DNA from: an uncultured Pelagibacteraceae bacterium
Lineage (GTDB): Bacteria > Pseudomonadota > Alphaproteobacteria > Pelagibacterales > Pelagibacteraceae
Length of the DNA: 64,000 bases
Assembly (NCBI GenBank): GCA_902586485.1
Contig: CACIHO010000001.1
Span: 62,001-126,000 of the forward strand
Direction: 5' to 3'
The notes beneath the pieces were generated by a model. It was given only the letters and a program-made list of their open reading frames with translations, was not told the DNA's origin and did no database searches. The translations under genes and the position numbers were made by a program. The number at the start of each line of letters is the position of its first letter. The stretch's first letter is position 1. Of the stretch, positions 10,006 to 17,986 are shown in pieces.

Positions 10006-10640
10006 TGTCACAGAAAGATGTGGGAAACAAAATTCCAATTTATAAGCTTAAAACTACCAATGAAGTTATGAGGTATTACGATGAGTGGGGAGATAAAGAT
10101 AAATACAATAAAGACATGGTTGATTGGAACTATACAGGACCTAAAGAAACTGCAGAAACATTTAGCAAATATGAGAAAAATAAAGATACTTTAATTTTTG
10201 ATGCTGGATGTGGAACAGGTTTAGTTGGAATGGAGCTTAAAAAATATAGTTTTAAAAATTTTCATGGAGCCGATTTATCTCAAACTTTATTAGATACTAT
10301 ACCAAAAGATCTATATCAAAAATTAGTGAAGGTAGATTTAAATAAACCAATTGAAGTTGAGGACAACTTTTATGGTGGAGTTATGTGTGTTGGAACATTT
10401 ACTTTTGGTCATGTAAAACCAAATGCATTAGATGAGTTTATAAGAATAACAAAACCAGGTGGTTTAATTTGTTTTACTATTAACGAAGGTATTCATGAAG
10501 AATATGGATTTGATAAAAAAATCATAAGTTTAAGTGAAAATAATAAATGGGAAGAAATAGAGTTTTTTAAATCAGACTATATTGCTAGCAAAGATGTAAA
10601 TGCTTGGTTGGGTTTGTACAGGGTTACGAAAGATGTATAG
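10002..10640 (+). CDS. SAM-dependent class I methyltransferase
   Basis: FDAGCGTGLVG motif; ATGA overlap with previous gene. Confidence 0.82.
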   Translation: MMSQKDVGNKIPIYKLKTTNEVMRYYDEWGDKDKYNKDMVDWNYTGPKETAETFSKYEKNKDTLIFDAGCGTGLVGMELKKYSFKNFHGADLSQTLLDTIPKDLYQKLVKVDLNKPIEVEDNFYGGVMCVGTFTFGHVKPNALDEFIRITKPGGLICFTINEGIHEEYGFDKKIISLSENNKWEEIEFFKSDYIASKDVNAWLGLYRVTKDV

Positions 10641-11004
10641 ACCGTTGCCAAAAAATCTTACCATAAAAGACTCAAAAATTGATGGTTTGGGGTTATTTTC
10701 TAAAACCAAAATTAATAAAAATTCTTTTTTAGGGATATCACATGTAAAACACGATGATTTTCAGGACATGTATATTAGAACTCCTCTTGGTGGTTTCTAT
10801 AATCACTCAAAAAATCCAAATGTAACTAAATTATCATCAAACACATTACCCAAATATGACTTTGGTCAGAATATTGAAGAGAAAATCAAAGAGACACTGG
10901 AAGATAAAAACAATAATAATTTAAAGTATTTTTATTTAGTTTCATTAAAAGATATTGAACCAGGTGAAGAAATTTTAGCGAAATATACTTTTTATGAATT
11001 TTAA
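10633..11004 (+). CDS. Small SET-domain protein
   Basis: GLGLFSK, GGFYNHSKNPN, GEEILAKYTF SET signatures; start moved to ATG 10633 (track ORF begins 10600). Confidence 0.78.
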   Translation: MYRPLPKNLTIKDSKIDGLGLFSKTKINKNSFLGISHVKHDDFQDMYIRTPLGGFYNHSKNPNVTKLSSNTLPKYDFGQNIEEKIKETLEDKNNNNLKYFYLVSLKDIEPGEEILAKYTFYEF

Positions 11005-11022
11005 TATATTATTTATAAAATC

Positions 11023-12258
11023 ATGAAATTTATAAGAAAAATAGCTCCAGAAATTAAACCAAGGCAAAATTTTATTACTAAAAAAAGATTAAGAGAAGAT
11101 GAGATTGATTTTGATAAGTTAAGATCATATCGTTTAGATAGGGTTAGAAAAGAATTAGTAAAAAACAATTTAGAGGCTTGTATTTTATTTGATCCGGTGA
11201 ATGTTCGTTATGCTTTAGATACTGTAAACATGAGTGTCTATAATATGCATAATTTAACAAGATATTGTTTCGTTCCAGTTAATGGACCAACCATTCTTTA
11301 TGAGTACTTTAATTGTGAAATTTTGTCTAAACATTTAAGTCTAATTGATGAAATAAGACCTGCAATCACATGGGACTATTTCAGTAATGGAGATCAGGCA
11401 AATTTACAATTATCGAAATGGATAAATGAAGTTAAAGATTTATCAAAAAATTATTTTAAATCAAAAAAGATTGCAATTGACGTTTTAAATGGTCCTGCGG
11501 TTACAGCTTTAAATAAAGAGGGCATCGAAGTTGTAGATGGAAAATTTATTTTAGAACAAGCCAGAGTAATTAAGTCACCTGATGAATTGACTTGTATGAA
11601 AACAGCAATAGAAGTTGCAGAAAAAGGTGTGTCCAAAATGAGATCAGATCTCAAACCAGGAATGACAGAAGATGAATTGTGGTCAATTTTACATAAAACA
11701 AACATTGAAAATGGTGGTGAGTGGATTGAGTGTAGGATTTTATCATCTGGTGAAAGAACAAATCCATGGATGCAAGAGAGTAGTAATAAAGTTATGCAAC
11801 ATGGAGAAATTGTTGCTTTTGATACAGATATGGTTGGTCCCTATGGATACTGTGCTGACATTTCAAGGGCCTTTGTAGTTGGAAATAAATTTAATGATCA
11901 GCAAAAAAAACTATATTCAATGGCTAGAAATCAAATTGATCATAATTATAGATTAATAAAACCAGGAATGAGTTTTAAAGAATTTATAAAAAAATCTTGG
12001 GTTTTGCCTGATGAATATTATGGAAATAGGTATTCATGTATGGTTCATGGAATTGGTTTATGTGATGAGTGGCCTCAAATAAGATATCCAACTGATGGTG
12101 GAGAAGAAGGTGGAACTTTTGAGAAGAACATGACAATCACACTTGAGAGTTATATTGGTAAAGTTGGTGGTAAAGAAGGAGTAAAACTTGAACAACAGTA
12201 CCTTGTAGGTGAAAATGGACTTGAATTAATGTCCCATCATCCGTTAGAAGATATTTAA
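11023..12258 (+). CDS. dddP: M24/pita-bread fold protein, DddP-like DMSP lyase
   Basis: SSGERTNPWMQES, FDTDMVGPYGYCADISRAF, MVHGIGLCDEWP, LESYI, KLEQQYL closely resemble DddP as I recall it; putative metal ligands D,D,D,H,E,E retained. Confidence 0.78.
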   Translation: MKFIRKIAPEIKPRQNFITKKRLREDEIDFDKLRSYRLDRVRKELVKNNLEACILFDPVNVRYALDTVNMSVYNMHNLTRYCFVPVNGPTILYEYFNCEILSKHLSLIDEIRPAITWDYFSNGDQANLQLSKWINEVKDLSKNYFKSKKIAIDVLNGPAVTALNKEGIEVVDGKFILEQARVIKSPDELTCMKTAIEVAEKGVSKMRSDLKPGMTEDELWSILHKTNIENGGEWIECRILSSGERTNPWMQESSNKVMQHGEIVAFDTDMVGPYGYCADISRAFVVGNKFNDQQKKLYSMARNQIDHNYRLIKPGMSFKEFIKKSWVLPDEYYGNRYSCMVHGIGLCDEWPQIRYPTDGGEEGGTFEKNMTITLESYIGKVGGKEGVKLEQQYLVGENGLELMSHHPLEDI

Positions 12259-12668
12259 TGAAAATTATTTTAGTAATGGGTTTACCTGGAGCTGGTAAAA
12301 CAACTCTAGCAAATGAAATGGCACCATTATTAAATGCAAAAAGATTAAATGCAGACGAAGTAAGAAAAGCTGCGAACGATTGGGATTTTTCTGAAGAGGG
12401 AAGAATAAGACAGGCAAAAAGAATGGCTGAAGCTGCTTTAAAATTAAAAGCAGATGGTCATTATGTAATTGCAGATTTCATTGCGCCAACTCCCGAAGCA
12501 AGAAGTTTGTTTCCAGCAGATTTTATAGTGTGGGTAGATACGATTAAAGAAGGAAGATTTGAAGACACTAACCAAATGTTTGTTAATCCTAAGGATTTTA
12601 ATTTTCATGTAACAACACAGGATGCAAAAATTTGGGCACCAAAAATAATAGAGGAGATAAAAAAATGA
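12258..12668 (+). CDS. Small P-loop kinase, adenylylsulfate kinase (CysC)-like
   Basis: GLPGAGKTTLA Walker A, LNADEVRKAANDWDFS APS-kinase-like; ATGA overlap with next gene. Confidence 0.78.
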   Translation: MKIILVMGLPGAGKTTLANEMAPLLNAKRLNADEVRKAANDWDFSEEGRIRQAKRMAEAALKLKADGHYVIADFIAPTPEARSLFPADFIVWVDTIKEGRFEDTNQMFVNPKDFNFHVTTQDAKIWAPKIIEEIKK

Positions 12669-13039
12669 CACACCAATGGGATAACAAAAAACCAACAGCA
12701 CAAATGCTAGGAAGATGGCAACCTTTTCACGATGGGCATTATACTTTGTTTAAAGAAATTATTAAAAAAACTGGACAAGTTTGTATTCAAATAAGAGATG
12801 TACAAGGTGTAGATGATAATCCTTTTGATTTTGATACAGTAAAAAAAAATATTGAAGAAAGGTTAAAACCTGAGTTTGAGGGGCAATTTAAAATAATGTT
12901 AGTACCTAACATTACAAATATCTGTTATGGTAGAGGAGTTGGATACAAGATTGAGGAAGTAGTTTTGGACGAGGAAACTCAAAAAATATCAGCTACCAAA
13001 ATAAGAGCAAAGATGAGAGAAGAAGGAAAATTAAAATAA
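12665..13039 (+). CDS. Small HIGH-type nucleotidyltransferase (cytidylyl/adenylyltransferase-like)
   Basis: GRWQPFHDGHYTLF and SATKIRAKM motifs; start set to ATG 12665 (track ORF 12632). Confidence 0.78.
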   Translation: MTHQWDNKKPTAQMLGRWQPFHDGHYTLFKEIIKKTGQVCIQIRDVQGVDDNPFDFDTVKKNIEERLKPEFEGQFKIMLVPNITNICYGRGVGYKIEEVVLDEETQKISATKIRAKMREEGKLK

Positions 13040-13044
13040 ACCTG

Positions 13045-13896
13045 ATGAACGATAGACTCAAGACTATTGTAGATTTAGAAAAATATCCAATACACGATTT
13101 AAATTCACCAATAATTAAAAATCTAATTAAAAAATGTAAAGAAGAACTTGATCAACATAGTTGCTCAACAATTTCAAATTTTATTTTGCCTAAATCACTT
13201 ATGGTAATGAATTCTGAGTTAGAAAAACAATTAGAAGAAGTTTATATGTCAAAAGAGAGTATAAATGCTTACTTGTATGCAAAGGATGATCCTTCATTAC
13301 CAAAAGATCATCCAAAAAGAACTTTTATGAATAGATACAATGGGTATTTGAATTCAGATTGTTTTCCAAAAGAATCTGAAATGAAATATCTATACGAAAC
13401 TGAAGAACTTTTAAAATTTGTATCTGCTTGTTTGGGTATTTCTCCTATTTACAGATGGGCAGATCCCTTAGCATGTCATGCATACAATGTTATGAAACCA
13501 GATGGAGTACTCCCATGGCATTTTGATAGTTGTGAATTTACACTAAGTTTAATGATACAAAAACCTGAGAAGGGAGGAGTATTTGAATACTGTCCAAATA
13601 TTAGAGAACCAGGAAATGAAAATTTCGAGGAAGTTCAAAAAGTTATAGCAGGAGATAGAACTAGAGTGAGACAATTGAAATTAGAGCCAGGAGATTTACA
13701 AATATTTAAAGGTAGATTTACTTTGCATAGGGTAACAAAAGTTGAAGGCAAAAAATCAAGATATATGTGTATTCCGGCTTATGTTTTAGATCCATGGAGA
13801 GTAAACACTCCAGAACATTCCAAAGCTATTTATGGTAAAGTTTTACCAATTCATATAGAAAGAAATCAGGTTAGATCCGATGGATTAACTGATTAA
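13045..13896 (+). CDS. 2OG-Fe(II)-type oxygenase of the BesD/HalD/ArpA-like family
   Basis: WHFDSCEFTLSLMIQKPEKGGVFEYCPNIR...LEPGDLQIFKGRFTLHRVTKV; HxD...H triad present. Confidence 0.72.
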   Translation: MNDRLKTIVDLEKYPIHDLNSPIIKNLIKKCKEELDQHSCSTISNFILPKSLMVMNSELEKQLEEVYMSKESINAYLYAKDDPSLPKDHPKRTFMNRYNGYLNSDCFPKESEMKYLYETEELLKFVSACLGISPIYRWADPLACHAYNVMKPDGVLPWHFDSCEFTLSLMIQKPEKGGVFEYCPNIREPGNENFEEVQKVIAGDRTRVRQLKLEPGDLQIFKGRFTLHRVTKVEGKKSRYMCIPAYVLDPWRVNTPEHSKAIYGKVLPIHIERNQVRSDGLTD

Positions 13897-14676
13897 ATGA
13901 CTAGTAACATAAAAATTAAAAAAATTAACAGTGAAGTTTCATCAATTATTATTGATGAACCAAAAACTTATAACTCTTTGTCATTCAAAAATCTTTCAGA
14001 CTTGTTAAGGGCATTAAAAAAATTAGATGCTGATAAAAAAGTTAAAGTAATAATATTAGAGGGTGCCGGTAAAGGATTTAGCGCAGGTCATAATTTAAAA
14101 GAGGTGAGAAGTTTAAAAAAGAGAGATAAATATTTAAAATTATTTAATCTTTGTTCAAAAGTAATGCTTCAAATTGTTGAAGGTAGAAAACCTGTAATTG
14201 CTAAAGTTCATGGAGCAGCATTTGCAGCTGGCTGTCAATTGGTTGCAAGTTGTGATTTAGCTTATAGTACCAAGGACGCATTGTTTGCTACTCCTGGTGT
14301 AAATATTGGTTTGTTTTGTAGTACACCTATGGTTGCTGTCAGTAGAAAGATAAATCGAAAACCAATGATGAAAATGTTGCTAACTGGAGAACCTATCAAA
14401 GCTAATTATGCAAAAGAAATTGGATTAATAAATGATTATTTTTCAAAGTCAAAATTAAATAAAGAAGTGCTAAAGATAGCAAACAAAATTGCTTCAAAAT
14501 CTAATTTGACAATTAAAATTGGAAAACAAGCTTTTTACAAACAATTAGAAATGCCTTTAAATAAAGCTTATGCTTATACAAGTAAAATGATGACCCTTAA
14601 CATGATGGCAATGGATGCTAAAGAAGGAATTTCTGCCTTTTTAGAAAAAAGAAAACCAAATTGGAAAAATAAATAG
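13897..14676 (+). CDS. Enoyl-CoA hydratase/isomerase family (ECHDC3-like)
   Basis: GKGFSAGHNLKE, VHGAAFAAGCQLVASCDLAYS. Confidence 0.85.
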   Translation: MTSNIKIKKINSEVSSIIIDEPKTYNSLSFKNLSDLLRALKKLDADKKVKVIILEGAGKGFSAGHNLKEVRSLKKRDKYLKLFNLCSKVMLQIVEGRKPVIAKVHGAAFAAGCQLVASCDLAYSTKDALFATPGVNIGLFCSTPMVAVSRKINRKPMMKMLLTGEPIKANYAKEIGLINDYFSKSKLNKEVLKIANKIASKSNLTIKIGKQAFYKQLEMPLNKAYAYTSKMMTLNMMAMDAKEGISAFLEKRKPNWKNK

Positions 14677-14858
14677 TGATAAAAAATATTTTAATAGTAG
14701 TTTTTATTATTATTGGTGCATTAGTAATTTATAATTTTAAAGATCATAATCAAAAAAGAGCGATCGAGGCATGTGTAGCTGGAACTAAAACATTGGAAAA
14801 ACCAATGACTGCTTCTGAGGCTAGAATATTTTGTGAGAAACAGATTAAAAATAATTAA
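14676..14858 (+). CDS. Small membrane-anchored protein, unknown function
   Basis: 60 aa, N-terminal TM (IKNILIVVFIIIGALVIYNF); start/stop overlaps with both neighbours. Confidence 0.6.
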   Translation: MIKNILIVVFIIIGALVIYNFKDHNQKRAIEACVAGTKTLEKPMTASEARIFCEKQIKNN

Positions 14859-15292
14859 TGAGTGATATTAAGGAAATTCTCTCAAAATATAATACTATTG
14901 CTATGGTAGGAGTAAGTAATGATCCCAAAAAAGCATCAACTATTGTAATGAAATATATGCAAGAATATGGATATAAAGTTTATCCAGTAAACCCCAGAGC
15001 CAAGGGTCAAAAAATTTTAGGGCAAGAGGTTTTTGCTAAAATATCAGATATTAAAGATAAGATTGATATCGTAGATGTTTTTAGACCATCTAAAGAAGTC
15101 TATGCTATAGCAGAAGATACAGTTAAAATTGGGGCTAAAGTTTTATGGTTACAGCTTGGTATACGAGACGAAAAGGCAAAAGATTTGATGGAAAAAAATG
15201 ATATTAAGTATGTTGAAAACAAATGTACTAAAATGGAATATCAAAAGTATTTTCTGAAAGTTAGACAGGCGTTTCCAGTTTTGAGTGACTAA
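14858..15292 (+). CDS. CoA-binding domain protein (YccU-like)
   Basis: IAMVGVSNDPKKASTIVMKYMQEYGYKVYPVNPRAKGQKILG. Confidence 0.85.
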   Translation: MSDIKEILSKYNTIAMVGVSNDPKKASTIVMKYMQEYGYKVYPVNPRAKGQKILGQEVFAKISDIKDKIDIVDVFRPSKEVYAIAEDTVKIGAKVLWLQLGIRDEKAKDLMEKNDIKYVENKCTKMEYQKYFLKVRQAFPVLSD

Positions 15293-16902
15293 TGAACAAA
15301 GTAATTAAGTTTTTAGATAGTACTTTTTTAGACTTGGGTCGACAATTTAAGTGGACTTACTTACCACCATTAATGGTTTATATGGCTGCAGGTATATCTG
15401 GTTTAACGGGTATAGTTGGCACATTCTTTGTAAAAGATTATTTAAATCTTTCAGCAGCATTTCTTGCAGGATTAGGGTTTTGGGCAGGTATTCCTTGGGC
15501 TTTAAAAATGCCATTAGGTCATCTAGTAGATCTTATTTGGGAAAGAAAAAATTATATGGTCTACTTTGGAGCGTCATTAATAGCTCTGAGTTTACTGATT
15601 ATGTACGGGTTAATTATTCATACTGAAGATATGTCCCAGATATTTTCTGTAGAGACGTGGTTTGTAATAAGTGTGATTTTAGCTCCAGTTGGTTATGTGG
15701 TTCAGGACGTTGTAGCTGACGCTATGACTGTAGAGGCAGTTCCTTTAGTTGACGATATAGGAAATGATTATTCCAAAGATCAAATAAAAATAATGCACAC
15801 AACAATGCAAACTCTTGGAAGATTCGCGATTATTGGTGGTACAGTCCTTGTAGCATTAGTAAACGTAATTTTGTTTAGGGACGTAGAGAGTTTAGAACAG
15901 ACTGAAAAGATAAATCTATACGGTACTATTTATATTTATGCACTCATAATACCTTTAGTTTCTATACTAGGTGTACTTTTAGCAAATTATTTGAGACATA
16001 AAAAAATACAAACTTTAAAATCTAAAGGTCTTGAATTTAAAGAGGAAAGAGGTAGCGAGAAAACAAAAATAAACTGGTGGATATTAGGAGGGAGTTTAGT
16101 TTTTGTTATTTTTACATTGTCTATTGGTTCCTTTAAAGTTCCGTTTGCACAAGAAATTGTATTTATAGGTTCTGTAATAATTATTTTGTTTTTAATGTTT
16201 AAGCTTATTAAAGAATTACCTCAGGAACTAAGATTAACAATTGTAGGTACAGCAGTAATTATTTTTGTATTTAGAGCCATGCCAGGTCCCGGTCCTGGTT
16301 TAACATGGTTCGAAATTGATGAGCTAGGTTTCAACGAGCAATTCTTTTCTATCTTATCGCTACTTGCTTCAATTTTAACATTAGCAGGCATTGTCTTATT
16401 AAGACCGTTTATGGCAAATAATTCAATTGCCAAAATAATTGTTGTTTTAAGTATTGCAGGAGCAATTTTATTTTTACCAAGTGTTGGAATGTATTATGGT
16501 TTACATAATTGGACAGCTTCATTAACAGGTGGAGTAGTTGACGCTAAGTTTATTGCATTAATTAATACCGCATTAGAGTCTCCGCTTGGCCAAGTCTCAA
16601 TGATTCCTCTATTAGCATGGATAGCAAAAAACGCTCCAGCACACTTAAAAGCAACCTTTTTTGCAGTTTTTGCATCCTTTACAAATCTTGCATTATCAGC
16701 AAGTGCACTAGGTACTAAATATTTAAATGAAATTTTTACAGTTACAAGAGAAGTAAAAGATAAAGTTTCAGGTGAAATACAAACTACAGCAGATTATTCT
16801 GAACTTGGAATACTGTTAATTTTTGTAACACTTTTAACATTAATTCTTCCAATTTTATTTGTATTTATAATTAATAATAGTAAATACAAAACTACTGAAT
16901 AA
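15292..16902 (+). CDS. MFS-type transporter (BT1/folate-biopterin-transporter-like)
   Basis: 536 aa multi-TM protein; ALKMPLGHLVDLIWERKNY, VGYVVQDVVADAMTVE. Confidence 0.65.
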   Translation: MNKVIKFLDSTFLDLGRQFKWTYLPPLMVYMAAGISGLTGIVGTFFVKDYLNLSAAFLAGLGFWAGIPWALKMPLGHLVDLIWERKNYMVYFGASLIALSLLIMYGLIIHTEDMSQIFSVETWFVISVILAPVGYVVQDVVADAMTVEAVPLVDDIGNDYSKDQIKIMHTTMQTLGRFAIIGGTVLVALVNVILFRDVESLEQTEKINLYGTIYIYALIIPLVSILGVLLANYLRHKKIQTLKSKGLEFKEERGSEKTKINWWILGGSLVFVIFTLSIGSFKVPFAQEIVFIGSVIIILFLMFKLIKELPQELRLTIVGTAVIIFVFRAMPGPGPGLTWFEIDELGFNEQFFSILSLLASILTLAGIVLLRPFMANNSIAKIIVVLSIAGAILFLPSVGMYYGLHNWTASLTGGVVDAKFIALINTALESPLGQVSMIPLLAWIAKNAPAHLKATFFAVFASFTNLALSASALGTKYLNEIFTVTREVKDKVSGEIQTTADYSELGILLIFVTLLTLILPILFVFIINNSKYKTTE

Positions 16903-16914
16903 AAATTTAATACA

Positions 16915-17484
16915 ATGAAAAAAATTTTCTTAGTGTATGGGCACTACAATGACAATTCATTTAATGCAGCAATTCGAGATGAATTTGTTAAACAATCAAA
17001 AGTTAATGGAAATCAAGTTGATGTTGTTGATTTATATAAAGAAAAATTTAATCCCGTTTTCGCTGGTGAGGAACCAGATCAAGAAGTTTTAGATCACAGA
17101 AAAAGAATCGAAGAAAGTGATACAATTGTATTAATTGCTCCAATTTGGAATTTTAGAATGCCAGCAATAGTTGAAGGTTGGATAGATAAAGTCTTAGCTC
17201 CACCTTGGGCTTTTAGATTTAAACAGTTGGTTGGAAATTACGGTTATCCAATTGGAAATTTAAGAGATAAAAAAGCTATAATTTTCTGTACATACGGTTC
17301 ACCAAGATTAGCAATTACAACTTTCTTTTTAAACCTACCAATTAGAAGATTAAAAAGAGGAGTATTTCACATGTGTGGCATATATAACATTATCTATAGA
17401 AGATATTTTGCAGTACCATTCGTTAGTGATGCAAAGAGACAAGAATTTTTAAATGATGTTAGAAAAACTGCTAATAATCTTTAA
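16915..17484 (+). CDS. Flavodoxin-like NAD(P)H oxidoreductase
   Basis: VYGHYNDNSFNAAIRDEF, IAPIWNFRMPAIVEGWIDKV, PPWAF. Confidence 0.82.
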   Translation: MKKIFLVYGHYNDNSFNAAIRDEFVKQSKVNGNQVDVVDLYKEKFNPVFAGEEPDQEVLDHRKRIEESDTIVLIAPIWNFRMPAIVEGWIDKVLAPPWAFRFKQLVGNYGYPIGNLRDKKAIIFCTYGSPRLAITTFFLNLPIRRLKRGVFHMCGIYNIIYRRYFAVPFVSDAKRQEFLNDVRKTANNL

Positions 17485-17929
17485 AAGTATAGTATTATTT
17501 TTTTTGTTAATTTCATTTTCATACGCTGAACTATTAAACCCTAGTAGCGCTATAAGCCCTAAAGAAGTTATTAAAATTCAATTAAGTGGGCTTCAACAAA
17601 ATGATCTTGAATATAAAGATAGTGGCATAGAACAAACTTGGAAATTTGCTCACCCAAATAATAAGAGAGTAACAGGACCATTAAGCAACTTTAAGATGAT
17701 GATAAAAAGCGACTCTTATGGGATGATGATTAATCACTTAAGTCACACAATAACTGAACTTGGTAGTAGTGACAAATGGGCTCAATTTGAAGTTATCATT
17801 CTTGATAAGGACAAAATTTATCACAAATTCAATTGGCAAGTTGAAAAGTACACTTCTGAGGGAACTTTGAAAGACTGTTGGTTAACCACAATGGTATCTA
17901 GCCCAATCCCTCTTGGGAGCTCAATTTGA
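17453..17929 (+). CDS. Secreted DUF4864-like protein
   Basis: N-terminal signal-like segment, 158 aa; 32 bp overlap with upstream gene. Confidence 0.55.
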   Translation: MMLEKLLIIFKSIVLFFLLISFSYAELLNPSSAISPKEVIKIQLSGLQQNDLEYKDSGIEQTWKFAHPNNKRVTGPLSNFKMMIKSDSYGMMINHLSHTITELGSSDKWAQFEVIILDKDKIYHKFNWQVEKYTSEGTLKDCWLTTMVSSPIPLGSSI

Positions 17930-17986
17930 TTGACCATATATACATTTTTGTTTCGTAACAATTAAAAATTTAGTAGAAATCCCTGA

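Noticed and set aside
11023-12258. Creatinase or Xaa-Pro aminopeptidase annotation
   Set aside because: M24 fold is shared, but the diagnostic segments match DddP better than creatinase or aminopeptidase P as I recall them; biochemical confirmation is still needed.
13045-13896. Amino-acid radical halogenase (BesD-like)
   Set aside because: The HxD aspartate is present (WHFD); halogenases of this family carry HxG.
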